Of a DNA stretch of 64,000 nucleotides, positions 47,726 to 55,402 are shown in pieces. The number at the start of each line of letters is the position of its first letter. The first letter of the stretch is position 1. Source of the stretch: Pseudomonadota bacterium (GTDB lineage: Bacteria > Pseudomonadota > Alphaproteobacteria > Rhizobiales > Xanthobacteraceae); assembly GCA_023435725.1 (NCBI GenBank), contig JAEYRD010000112.1:1-64000 (forward strand), in the 5' to 3' direction. Below the pieces are notes generated by a model that was not told where the DNA came from, did no database searches, and saw only the letters and a program-made list of their open reading frames with translations. Made by a program: the position numbers and the translations under genes.

Positions 47726-48403
47726 ATGCCGATCAACATCGAATATCGCGGGCCCGCCGACCTTCCGGAGATCATTCCGGTGTTTCCGCTGCCGGGCGCG
47801 CTGCTGCTGCCCCGCGGTCAGATGCCGCTCAACATCTTCGAGGCGCGCTATCTCGCGATGGTCGACGACGCTTTGCGCGACGGCCATCGCCTGATCGGCA
47901 TGATCCAGCCCGACGTAGCGCACTCGCCGAAGAACTCCGACAAGCCAGTGCTGTTCCGCGTCGGCTGCGTCGGACGCATCACCCAGCTCGCCGAATCCGG
48001 CGACGGCCGCTACATCCTCGAGCTCACCGGCGTCTCGCGCTTCAGGGTGGTCGAGGAGCTTGAAGTCCTGACTGCCTACCGGCAGTGCAAGGTCGACTTC
48101 TCCGCCTTCGTCGACGACTTCACCGCGCGCATGGGCGAGGACGAGGTCGATCGCGAGGCGCTGCTCTCGGTGCTGGCGGACTTCTTGAAGGCCAACAATC
48201 TCAAGGTCGACTGGGAAGGCGTCGAGAGCGCTCCCAATGAAGCGCTCGTCAATGCGCTGGCGATGATGTCGCCCTATGGCCCCGCGGAAAAGCAGGCCAT
48301 GCTGGAAGCGCCTGACCTAAAGACCCGCGCCGAGATTCTGATCGCCGTCACCGAGATGGACCTCGCCAAGAAGCGCACCAGCGGCGATCCGCCGCTGCAG
48401 TGA
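47726..48403 (+). CDS. LON substrate-binding domain protein
   Basis: The 225-residue protein is a stand-alone N-terminal LON domain: IPVFPLPGALLLPRGQMPLNIFEARYLAMVDDAL opens it and RVGCVGRITQLAESGDGRY lies in the centre, with a helical C-terminal part. It lacks the AAA+ and protease domains of Lon, so it probably binds proteins or modulates proteolysis; its role is unknown. It lies downstream of the thioredoxin gene; in many alphaproteobacteria a Trm112-like gene follows directly, but here the Trm112 gene is 4.3 kb away. Confidence 0.92.
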   Translation: MPINIEYRGPADLPEIIPVFPLPGALLLPRGQMPLNIFEARYLAMVDDALRDGHRLIGMIQPDVAHSPKNSDKPVLFRVGCVGRITQLAESGDGRYILELTGVSRFRVVEELEVLTAYRQCKVDFSAFVDDFTARMGEDEVDREALLSVLADFLKANNLKVDWEGVESAPNEALVNALAMMSPYGPAEKQAMLEAPDLKTRAEILIAVTEMDLAKKRTSGDPPLQ

Positions 48404-48460
48404 GGCGACTCAGGAACCACTAGCTCCGTCATGGCCGGGCTTGACGAAGAGTATTTAACT

Positions 48461-49054
48461 CTACCAATGACTGCGGATGCGTTTGCGTCCGGTGAACATC
48501 GCGCGGATCAGATTCTCGCGCTGAAGCATCCCCATCAGCACCACGCCCGCGACGTGCAGCACGACCAGCACCATGGCGGCATCGGATGACCAGGCGTGGG
48601 TGTCCTCGATCCACCAGACGCCGAAGAAGGTGACGGTTACCGACAGCGCGCCTGTGATCGCCGAGATGGCGAGCGCCAACAGCAGCGCCACCAGCATCAA
48701 GGTACCGGCGGGATTGAGCCCGATGTAGCGGCCGGTGATTCCGCGTCGCAGATTCCAGAGATAGCCTGGCGCCGCACGAAGCCTGACGCCGACCATCCGA
48801 AACCGCGAATAGCGACTTCCCAGAAAGCCCCAGAGCAGACGGAAGGCCAAGAGCCCGAGCACCGTATAGCCGGCGAGGCGGTGAAGCCTGTCATAGACCG
48901 TGGGCGTGAACCACGCGACCAGAACACTGGCGGCGAGAGCCCAGTGCCAGAGACGCAGCGGGAGATCCCAGACCGCGACGGTTCGCGAGACCGTTCGATC
49001 CGCGGGGCGCCTGTCGGACACCCCGCGCGCTTCTGGCACCGCTTCTTCGATCAA
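48461..49054 (-). CDS. Cytochrome b561-family protein
   Basis: The 197-residue membrane protein has about four helices with histidines typical of the cytochrome b561/Ni-Fe hydrogenase B type fold: PLRLWHWALAASVL, RLHRLAGYTVLGLLAFRLLWG, and EDTHAWSSDAAMVLVVLHVAGVV. The first 25 residues are Arg-rich and cytoplasmic. It probably carries electrons between quinone and a periplasmic partner, possibly the adjacent PepSY protein. The gene is 24 bases downstream of PepSY in transcription, and they form a pair. Confidence 0.87.
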   Translation of the reverse strand: MIEEAVPEARGVSDRRPADRTVSRTVAVWDLPLRLWHWALAASVLVAWFTPTVYDRLHRLAGYTVLGLLAFRLLWGFLGSRYSRFRMVGVRLRAAPGYLWNLRRGITGRYIGLNPAGTLMLVALLLALAISAITGALSVTVTFFGVWWIEDTHAWSSDAAMVLVVLHVAGVVLMGMLQRENLIRAMFTGRKRIRSHW

Positions 49055-49078
49055 GCCGCGACCACCCTCAAATCTAAC

Positions 49079-49357
49079 CTACTTGGCAATCGTGTGCTTC
49101 AGGCTGAGGTCTTCGGGACTGTAGAACAGCTCGTAGAGCTTGCCTTCCTTGACGCCATAGACCTCATAGCACGAGCCTTCGATCTTCGAGCGCCGCACTT
49201 CATAGCCAGCGGCCTTGGCCTTGGCTTCGGCGTCGCTGGCCGGCTTCCACGACGCCTTGTCGACCTTGGTGCAGTCCTTGAAGCCGTCGGCGATCGCCGC
49301 CGAGCTCGTTCCAATCCCGATCGTCAGTGCAATGGCAACAACACGCATGACCTTCAC
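49079..49357 (-). CDS. Small periplasmic PepSY-domain protein
   Basis: The 92-residue precursor has a signal peptide (MKVMRVVAIALTIGIGTSSAAIA) and a short PepSY-type domain: WKPASDAEAKAKAAGYEVRRSKIEGSCYEVYG, with KEGKLYELFYSPEDL as its beta-turn end. PepSY domains often accompany b-type cytochromes and may bind metals or peptides. It precedes the cytochrome b561 gene in the same transcript. A start three codons later is possible (MRVVAIAL). Confidence 0.87.
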   Translation of the reverse strand: MKVMRVVAIALTIGIGTSSAAIADGFKDCTKVDKASWKPASDAEAKAKAAGYEVRRSKIEGSCYEVYGVKEGKLYELFYSPEDLSLKHTIAK

Positions 49358-49578
49358 GAACGTCTCCTCCTCTGTCGTGTGCGCTGCGCTCAGCGCGAAG
49401 CGTGATCGAAGGAAGCAAAGCGGAGGGTGAAGTCAATCAGGTTCAGCCGCGGCGAGCTTTAGAGATATTCTAATGATCCGAAAAAGATCAGTGCTCTCCG
49501 TATGCAGGGCGCATTTGAAGAGCTGCTGCGGCCTTACGCCTCACGGTTTGAGACGGGCCGCTGACCTCGCCGATTGCG

Positions 49579-50391
49579 CTAGGCCGCTCGTCGCATTCCC
49601 GGATCGTTGCGCTGCAGCCAGTCCACCCAGGTGAGGCGCCCGCGCACGCCCTGGCTCACAACAAAACCCATGCCGCGCGCCTTCGCCTCTGAAAGGCCGA
49701 TCGGCAGGATCTTTCGGTGCAGCCTCCTCGCGTCCTGATATTGGCGGGCCAGAGCGACGAGATCGAGATCTTCGGGGCCACCAATCTCCCTGCGCTCACC
49801 GCGCAGCCCGTCGAAGGCGCAGGATACGACGTGGTCGGCGACGTCAGACGTGTCGACCGGATTGAACGGCGTCGTCGGCACCGGCCAGACCGGAAGCCAG
49901 GCGAGCCCCGAAAGAAACCTGTCGAGCAGATAATAGAACGGCATCGCGCGAACGACGGACCAGGACACGGCTGACGCGCGCACCAGCCGCTCGCCGGCGA
50001 GCTTGACCCGGGCGTAGGGCAGGGTTGCCTCTTCGAGACCAACGATCGAGATGTGCAGGAAGTGATGCACCGACGCGTCCTGACAGAGCGACAGCAGCCG
50101 CTCCGTTCCCTCGACATCCACGTCGGAGGGCGAGCTGAAGAAGTCTGTCGGACGAATACCGCCCCGCCGTGCGATCGGCGACCAGGTCGCCGCATTGATG
50201 ACCGTATCGACGTCATGCAGCGCTTCCCGTAGCCCTGTGCCCGTGGCGAGATCACCAGCCGCCCACTCAACATCCGATCGCATGCCCGGCGATCGCGCAA
50301 ACACCCGGACGCGATGTCCGGCGCGAACGAGGCGATCGACGATATCGCGGCCGAGGTGACCTGTGCCTCCGGTGACCAACGTGATTCCCAT
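49579..50391 (-). CDS. NAD(P)-binding SDR (NmrA-like) protein
   Basis: The 270-residue protein begins with the Rossmann motif TLVTGGTGHLGRDIVDRL and has AGDLATGTGLREALHDVDTVINAA, as in atypical SDRs of the NmrA/YtfG group, many of which bind NADPH or quinones. No YxxxK pair is evident. It is the last gene of the four-gene operon with the thioesterase, the crotonase-like enzyme and the membrane protein. Its start lies three bases after the thioesterase stop. Substrate is unknown. Confidence 0.88.
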   Translation of the reverse strand: MGITLVTGGTGHLGRDIVDRLVRAGHRVRVFARSPGMRSDVEWAAGDLATGTGLREALHDVDTVINAATWSPIARRGGIRPTDFFSSPSDVDVEGTERLLSLCQDASVHHFLHISIVGLEEATLPYARVKLAGERLVRASAVSWSVVRAMPFYYLLDRFLSGLAWLPVWPVPTTPFNPVDTSDVADHVVSCAFDGLRGERREIGGPEDLDLVALARQYQDARRLHRKILPIGLSEAKARGMGFVVSQGVRGRLTWVDWLQRNDPGMRRAA

Positions 50392-50394
50392 GCT

Positions 50395-50841
50395 TCAACT
50401 CCCGACGGTCTTGCGTGGCGGCTCCCCGGTCGGAACGAGCACGGTCTCGCCGGTTGCGACGAGCGACAGTTCACCTCGCTCGTCTGCCGCGTAAAGCTCG
50501 GCACGGGCGAACACCTGCCTGCGCCCTGCCCGAAGCGTCATTCCCTTGGCGACGAAGCGGTGACCGGTGGCCGGCTTCAGGCAATTCATCGAAAAGTGCG
50601 ACGCAGTCACCGAACCGACCTGGGTCGCGGCAGCAAAGCCGCAGGCGGTGTCGAGCAGGGCTGCGATCAGGCCGGCGTGGAGGTGTCCGGAATATTGGGT
50701 GAAGTCGTCACCCCATGTCATGCGGATGGTTGCCTCACCGTTGCCGGCCGCAACGAGCTCGAATCCAGCGAGGCGGTTGAACGCTGCGGATGCGTTCACT
50801 ATGCCGAGCGTTTGCAGATCGAGTCCGTGCGTCTCGCTCAT
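50395..50841 (-). CDS. PaaI-family hotdog thioesterase
   Basis: The 148-residue protein is a single hotdog domain of the PaaI/YigI group: YSGHLHAGLIAALLDTACGFAA is the catalytic helix region, followed by ASHFSMNCLKPATGHRFVAKG and LVATGETVLVPTG. These enzymes cleave acyl-CoA thioesters, often for aromatic substrates. Its ATG overlaps the stop of the crotonase-like gene (ATGA), so the two are translationally coupled. The ATG for MSETHGLDLQ is used. Confidence 0.9.
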   Translation of the reverse strand: MSETHGLDLQTLGIVNASAAFNRLAGFELVAAGNGEATIRMTWGDDFTQYSGHLHAGLIAALLDTACGFAAATQVGSVTASHFSMNCLKPATGHRFVAKGMTLRAGRRQVFARAELYAADERGELSLVATGETVLVPTGEPPRKTVGS

Positions 50842-51641
50842 GTCAGGCTCCATCGCGGTGCGCGGTTATCGAGATTGCTCCTCACGGCTTCGACGTGATT
50901 GGCAGATCCGAGCAACGCTGCCTGCTCGGCGGTCTCCGCGGCGAGACCCGTCGCCACATCGGAAGTCGCGGACAGATTGAGCAGCCGCTTGGCCGCGCGG
51001 ATGGCATCGGGACTGCGGTCCGCAATCTCGCGTGCCGTCGCGAGCGCGGCCGCCACGGGATCATCGGCAAGCCGCGTTGCAAGGCCGTAGGCGAGGGCCT
51101 CTTCGACCGAAAAGATGCGTCCGCTATAGGTCAGCTCGCGCACGACATCCTCCCGTGCGAGATGACGCATCAGTTGCATGCCGCACATATCGGGCACCAG
51201 GCCCCATTTCGCCTCGATGACCGCGAGCTTTGTTCCGGGCGCGAGATAGCGGAGGTCGGCTCCGAGCGCGAGCTGGAAGCCGCCACCGAAAGCGACACCA
51301 TGGACTGCCGCGATCACCGGTACCGGCAGCTCGCGCCAAAGCCAGACGAGGTGCTGGGCATAGTTCGCGACGCCATGGGTTCGGTGTGTCAGGTCGACGG
51401 ACGGGATCAGCGGCTCGCCGTTCGCCGTAGCGAGCAGGCGGTCCAGGTCGAGACCCGCGCAGAATGCGCGCCCCTCGCCGGAAAGCACGACGGCACGGAC
51501 GTCCTTGCGTGCACCAAGCTGCGCGCCGGCTTCGATGATCGCTTCGAACATCGCCGGATCGAGCGCATTCATCTTGTCGGGACGGTTCAGCCGCACATGG
51601 GCCACGCTGTCCTCGATGGTCAGGCGAACGCGAGCTGTCAT
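50838..51641 (-). CDS. Enoyl-CoA hydratase/isomerase (crotonase family)
   Basis: The 267-residue protein has the crotonase fold: LSGEGRAFCAGLDLDRL and AAVHGVAFGGGFQLALGAD form the oxyanion hole, and VIEAKWGLVPDMCGM carries a glutamate and, eight residues later, an aspartate. That spacing matches dienoyl-CoA isomerases rather than plain hydratases. The ATG gives MTARVRLTIED. It is the second gene of the TetR-controlled operon, 41 bases after the membrane protein stop and overlapping the thioesterase start. Substrate unknown. Confidence 0.92.
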   Translation of the reverse strand: MTARVRLTIEDSVAHVRLNRPDKMNALDPAMFEAIIEAGAQLGARKDVRAVVLSGEGRAFCAGLDLDRLLATANGEPLIPSVDLTHRTHGVANYAQHLVWLWRELPVPVIAAVHGVAFGGGFQLALGADLRYLAPGTKLAVIEAKWGLVPDMCGMQLMRHLAREDVVRELTYSGRIFSVEEALAYGLATRLADDPVAAALATAREIADRSPDAIRAAKRLLNLSATSDVATGLAAETAEQAALLGSANHVEAVRSNLDNRAPRWSLT

Positions 51642-51682
51642 TGTACTGCTCCGCTTGAATGTTGGGCTGCTGGTCTCGGCGC

Positions 51683-52036
51683 TCAGTAGCCGGCGAGCGC
51701 CATGGCGACGGCGGCACCGAGCGCCATCCAGCCAAAGTGCCTGCCGCGCGTGGCCCACGCATTGGCGAAGGCCGCGAAGCCGAACACGCAGGCCATGGTC
51801 ATGATGATCCAGTGGCGCGCCGGCTCCGAGGCCATCCGGGGCGTCGCGATCAGGAGGACGCCGCCGCCGATCCAGGCGACGGTCGAGGTCTGCCAGACCA
51901 GGCGGAGCAGGGTGCGCAAGCGCTCCGGCTCGATACGCGCTCGCGCGAAGACCTTGGTCTCGCCGAGGATGCCGTGGAGCAGGGCCACGGTAATGGCTGC
52001 GACGCCGCCGCATTGGAGCAAGAGATCACGCATCAT
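51683..52036 (-). CDS. Small four-helix membrane protein, unknown function
   Basis: The 117-residue protein has about four membrane helices: LLLQCGGVAAITVALLHGIL, STVAWIGGGVLLIA, WIIMTMACVFGFAAFANAW and GWMALGAAVAMALAGY. I do not recognise a named family. It is the first gene of the operon divergent from tetR. A start one codon later (MRDLLLQ) is equally likely. Operon context suggests a role in lipid or acyl metabolism, but that is only inference. Confidence 0.82.
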   Translation of the reverse strand: MMRDLLLQCGGVAAITVALLHGILGETKVFARARIEPERLRTLLRLVWQTSTVAWIGGGVLLIATPRMASEPARHWIIMTMACVFGFAAFANAWATRGRHFGWMALGAAVAMALAGY

Positions 52037-52056
52037 CAGGACTCCCTAAGCTCTAT

Positions 52057-52117
52057 CCATACAGTAATGTATGGTGAGATAGGCACTGGCCTGCAGCTTG
52101 TCAATACACTAGTGTAT
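52057..52117. promoter_or_regulatory. Two palindromic TetR-type operators flanking a promoter
   Basis: CCATACAGTAATGTATGG (52057-52074) and ATACACTAGTGTAT (52104-52117) share the core ATACA..TA.TGTAT. The second is a perfect palindrome and the first nearly so. Between them, read leftward, is TTGACA (52104-52099), a 17-base spacer and TATCTC (52081-52076), a good sigma-70 promoter for the four-gene operon. One operator overlaps the -35 box and the other covers the expected RNA start. The TetR gene begins 22 bases to the right. Confidence 0.8.
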
Positions 52118-52139
52118 GGTCCGATTCCGGGAACCCGAC

Positions 52140-52670
52140 ATGACCGAACAGCTCTCCGCCGACGATTGGATCAAGGAAGGCCTGAAAGCGCTGGCCAAAA
52201 GCGGCTTCACGGCGCTGAAGGCCGATCCGCTGGCGAAGGCCATGGGCGTCTCGCGCGGCAGCTTCTACTGGCACTTTGCCGATCTCGCAGCGTTCCACGG
52301 CGCCGTGCTGAAGCGCTGGCGCGAGATCGCGGCCGAGCAGATCATCGCCGACGTCGAAGCCGACAGCGACGATCCTCTCAAGGCGCTGTTGCGCAGGACC
52401 TTTGGCGCCCGGCTAGATCTCGAGCGAGCCGTGCGCAACTGGGCGGCGTTCGATGCGGCGGCGCAAGGCGCGGTCCGCGCCATCGATCGCCGCAGGCTCG
52501 ACTATATCGAGGCGTTGCTGAAGAAGCGGGGCCTTGAGTCGGCGGCGGCGCAGGCCCGCGCACAAATCCTGTACTGGACGTTTCTCGGCTTCGCGCTATC
52601 AGGCGCGCCGGGGCCGGCGGGGCGGCTTCAGGGCTTGCTCGATGAGCTCTTGCAGATGGTTTCCGCGTAG
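52140..52670 (+). CDS. TetR/AcrR family transcriptional regulator
   Basis: The 176-residue repressor has the N-terminal HTH: WIKEGLKALAKSGFTALKADPLAKAMGVSRGSFYWHFADLAAFHGAVLKRW, with SRGSFYWHF as the recognition helix end. The C-terminal ligand domain is helical with no identifiable ligand motif. It is divergent from the acyl-CoA operon and faces two operators of the expected TetR type, so it probably represses both itself and the operon. The ATG of MTEQLSADDW is used, preceded by GGGAA. Confidence 0.9.
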   Translation: MTEQLSADDWIKEGLKALAKSGFTALKADPLAKAMGVSRGSFYWHFADLAAFHGAVLKRWREIAAEQIIADVEADSDDPLKALLRRTFGARLDLERAVRNWAAFDAAAQGAVRAIDRRRLDYIEALLKKRGLESAAAQARAQILYWTFLGFALSGAPGPAGRLQGLLDELLQMVSA

Positions 52671-52730
52671 CGACCGCAATGGGCGTCCACGATTTTCTGT
52701 GCTAGAGGCAACCGATCGTCGGAGACCACA

Positions 52731-52928
52731 ATGAACGCGCCCACCGAACGCCCCGAAAACAGTGTCGACCCCAAATTGCTGGAGATTTTGGTCTGCCCGC
52801 TGACCAAGGGCCCGCTGGAGTTCGATTCGGAGCGGCAGGAGCTGATCTCGCGCAGCGCAAAACTCGCCTATCCGATCCGCGACGGCATCCCGATCATGCT
52901 GCCGGAGGAAGCGCGGAAGATCGACTAG
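52731..52928 (+). CDS. Trm112-like / UPF0434 protein
   Basis: The 65-residue zinc-ribbon-like protein has KLLEILVCPLTKGPLEFDSE, with one of the usual cysteines, then RSAKLAYPIRDGIPIMLPEEA, the family signature. Bacterial members are thought to help lipid A-related or methyltransferase partners. The ATG is MNAPTERPENS. It lies 61 bases after tetR on the same strand, although it normally sits next to the LON-domain gene. Confidence 0.93.
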   Translation: MNAPTERPENSVDPKLLEILVCPLTKGPLEFDSERQELISRSAKLAYPIRDGIPIMLPEEARKID

Positions 52929-52963
52929 GGAGGCTGCGGCGCGATGGCCGCGCAACAGTCTCG

Positions 52964-53099
52964 GTGTCATCCCCGCGAACGCGGGGATCCATAGCCCCAG
53001 GGAGCGATTGTGACGCGACACTGATAACCACGAGTCTTCGCCAAGCTTCTTCTTGTGGTTATGGGTCCCGGGCTCGCGCTACGCGCGCCCCGGGACGAC
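52964..53099. repeat. Composite palindromic element
   Basis: The left part, gtgtcatccccgcgaacgcg-gggatcc, and the right part, gggtcccgggctcgcg ... cgcgccccgggacgac, form separate hairpins. The core cgagtcttcgccaa with gtggttatgggtcccggg is shared with the element at 42671-42817. It lies between the Trm112-like gene and the convergent ubiH-like gene. Confidence 0.78.
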
Positions 53100-53115
53100 G
53101 GAGCACCAGCGAAAA

Positions 53116-54336
53116 CTACAACGCCTCGCCCTTGAGCAGCCGTGGCACCTCGCCCGTCAGGCCGGCGGCCTGGCGGATGAAGAGGTTCTTCAGAGGCGGG
53201 GCTCGGTCGACGATGCCGAGGCCGATGTCGCGGACGGTGCGCAGCAGCGTCGAGTGGTTGGAGAACAGGAAGTTCAGCGAGTTGGTGGCAACGCCCATCG
53301 CCATGGTGTCGAAGCGGCGCCAGCGCTGGTAGCGTTCGAGTACGTCGGCGCCGCCGATATCCATGCCAAGCCGCGCGGCATCGACGACGACTTCAGCAAG
53401 CGCGGCGACGTCCTTCAACCCCATATTGAGGCCCTGGCCCGCGATCGGGTGGATGACGTGCGCGGAATCGCCGACCAGCGCGAGGCGTTCGGCGATGAAG
53501 GATCGTGCCACGAAATAGGACAGCGGGAACGCGCGCGGCTTGTCGAGCGCCTTCACCTCGCCGAGATGCAGGCCGAAGCGCTGCTCGAGCTCGCTGTGAA
53601 ATTCCTCGTCGCCGAGCGCAATGATGCGCGCGGCCTCGCTGCGGCGCTCGGTCCACACCAGCGAGGAACGTTTTCCCGAGAGCGGCAGGATCGCGAACGG
53701 ACCTGCCGGTAGAAAGTGCTCTTCGGCGCGGCCCTCGTGATCGCGCTCGTGGCCGACAGTGACGACGATGCCGGACTGGTCATACTCCCAGCCATGGGTG
53801 ACGATCCCGGCGCGCTCGCGCAGCTTCGACCTCGCGCCGTCGGCGGCGACCAGCAGGCTCGCCGCAATGACGCTGCCATCGCCAAGCGTCACGTCGATGC
53901 CGTCGCTACGCGCGTCGTAAGACGACACCGTGGTCGCGCGGAGGTCGATGCCCTCGGCTTCAGCGCGCACCACCAGCGCATCGATCAGCCGGCGGTTCTC
54001 GACCATATGCGCGAAGGGCTCGCCGGGCGCGACATCGCCGGCAAAATTCAAGAACACCGGACGGGTTGCGTCTTCCAGCTTGGAATCGGTGACGACCATG
54101 TCGAGGATCGGCTGCGCCTCGCTCCTGATATCGTCCCAGGCGCCGATCGTCTCGAACAGGCGGCGGCAGGCGGCCACGATCGCAGTGGCACGCGGATCGC
54201 GGCTCGGGCGTGCGCTGAGCGCCGGATCGGCGACGATGACGGGAATCTCGGGTCCGAGCCCCTGGCGCAGCGCCAGGGCCAGGGCGAGGCCCGCAAACGC
54301 GCCGCCACCAATGACAATGCTACCCTGTACCGACAT
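53116..54336 (-). CDS. FAD-dependent ubiquinone-biosynthesis hydroxylase (UbiH/UbiF family)
   Basis: The 406-residue flavoprotein has the N-terminal VIGGGAFAGLALALAL for FAD binding, the DGARSKLRERAG motif and the LVGDSAHVIHPIAGQGLNMGL motif characteristic of the UbiH/VisC group. It hydroxylates a prenylated ring during ubiquinone synthesis; which position (UbiH, UbiF or UbiL type) cannot be told from sequence. The ATG of MSVQGSIVIGGG is used. The neighbouring repeat may be its terminator. Confidence 0.92.
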   Translation of the reverse strand: MSVQGSIVIGGGAFAGLALALALRQGLGPEIPVIVADPALSARPSRDPRATAIVAACRRLFETIGAWDDIRSEAQPILDMVVTDSKLEDATRPVFLNFAGDVAPGEPFAHMVENRRLIDALVVRAEAEGIDLRATTVSSYDARSDGIDVTLGDGSVIAASLLVAADGARSKLRERAGIVTHGWEYDQSGIVVTVGHERDHEGRAEEHFLPAGPFAILPLSGKRSSLVWTERRSEAARIIALGDEEFHSELEQRFGLHLGEVKALDKPRAFPLSYFVARSFIAERLALVGDSAHVIHPIAGQGLNMGLKDVAALAEVVVDAARLGMDIGGADVLERYQRWRRFDTMAMGVATNSLNFLFSNHSTLLRTVRDIGLGIVDRAPPLKNLFIRQAAGLTGEVPRLLKGEAL

Positions 54337-54448
54337 ACCCAAGTATCCTGCCAAGCTTCCCGCCAAAATTCCCGGCTAACTCTTGGTCTTGCTAGCAGAC
54401 TTGAGCTGGGCGAAACAGTGCGGTGAAACAAGGGCGGAAGCCCCCATT

Positions 54449-54481
54449 GTGTCATTCCGGAGCAGCGAGCCCGGAATGACG
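54449..54481. repeat. Palindrome upstream of tesB
   Basis: A nine-base perfect inverted repeat, tcattccgg / ccggaatga, with a 10-base loop, belongs to the same dispersed element class as the sites at 33332 and 38015. It lies within the upstream region of tesB, 18 bases before the ATG, so it would form in the tesB 5' leader if transcription starts upstream. Confidence 0.65.
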
Positions 54482-54499
54482 AGGCGAAAGCTGAGTCCC

Positions 54500-55363
54500 A
54501 TGTCCAAGAGCCTGATCGACCTCATCGCGATCCTCGACCTCGAACAGCTCGAGGTGAATTTGTTCCGCGGCAACAGCCCGAAGACGAGCTGGCAGCGGGT
54601 GTTCGGCGGCCAGGTGATCGGGCAGGCCATGGTCGCTGCCTGCCGCACGGTCGAGGGCCGGCTGCCGCATTCGCTGCACTGCTATTTCATCCTGCCGGGC
54701 GACCCTCAGATCCCGATCATCTACCAGGTCGAGCGCTTACGCGACGGCAAGAGCTATTCGACCCGCCGGGTCACGGCGATCCAGCACGGCAACGCGATCT
54801 TCTCGATCATGGTCTCGTTCCACGCCGAGGAGGAGGGCGCCTTCGACCATCAGGAGAAGATGCCCGACGTGCCGCCGCCCGAGAAGCTCACGGCGGAGGA
54901 GGTGGCCAAGCAGCCGATGTTCCGCGAGATGCCGGATTTCATCCGCCGCTACTATGAATCCGATCGCCCGATCGAGCTGCGCCCGGTCGAGCTCGGCCGC
55001 TATTTCGGCCGGAAGATCGACGACGGCCGCATCAATGTCTGGATCAAGACGGCCGCGAAACTGCCCGACGATCCGGCGCTGCACATGTGCGCGCTCGCCT
55101 ATGCATCGGATTTCTCGCTGCTGGACGCCGTGATGGCGCGTTACGGCCGCACGCTGTTCGACAAGCGCATGATGCCGGCGAGCCTCGACCACGCAATGTG
55201 GTTTCACCGCCCGTTCCGCGCCGACGAATGGCTGCTCTACGCGCAGGATTCGCCGAGCGCACAAGACGGCCGCGGTTTGACGCGCGGCCTGATCTTCAAG
55301 CCGGATGGCACGCTGGTGGCCTCCGTCGCGCAGGAAGGCTCCGTGCGCGAGCGGAAGGCTTGA
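54500..55363 (+). CDS. tesB: Acyl-CoA thioesterase II
   Basis: TesB hydrolyses medium- to long-chain acyl-CoA. The 287-residue protein is a double hotdog: FGGQVIGQAMVAACRTV and LHCYFILPGD lie in the first domain, and SLDHAMWFHRPFRADEW, QDGRGLTRGLIFKPDGTL and SVAQEG in the second. The catalytic Asp (SLDHAMW), Thr/Ser (GLTRG) and Gln (AQEG) set is present. The ATG gives MSKSLIDLIA. No operon partner nearby. Confidence 0.95.
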   Translation: MSKSLIDLIAILDLEQLEVNLFRGNSPKTSWQRVFGGQVIGQAMVAACRTVEGRLPHSLHCYFILPGDPQIPIIYQVERLRDGKSYSTRRVTAIQHGNAIFSIMVSFHAEEEGAFDHQEKMPDVPPPEKLTAEEVAKQPMFREMPDFIRRYYESDRPIELRPVELGRYFGRKIDDGRINVWIKTAAKLPDDPALHMCALAYASDFSLLDAVMARYGRTLFDKRMMPASLDHAMWFHRPFRADEWLLYAQDSPSAQDGRGLTRGLIFKPDGTLVASVAQEGSVRERKA

Positions 55364-55402
55364 GGCCTCAAGCGCGAATTCATCGCGCTCAGGGTTTCCG
55401 GA

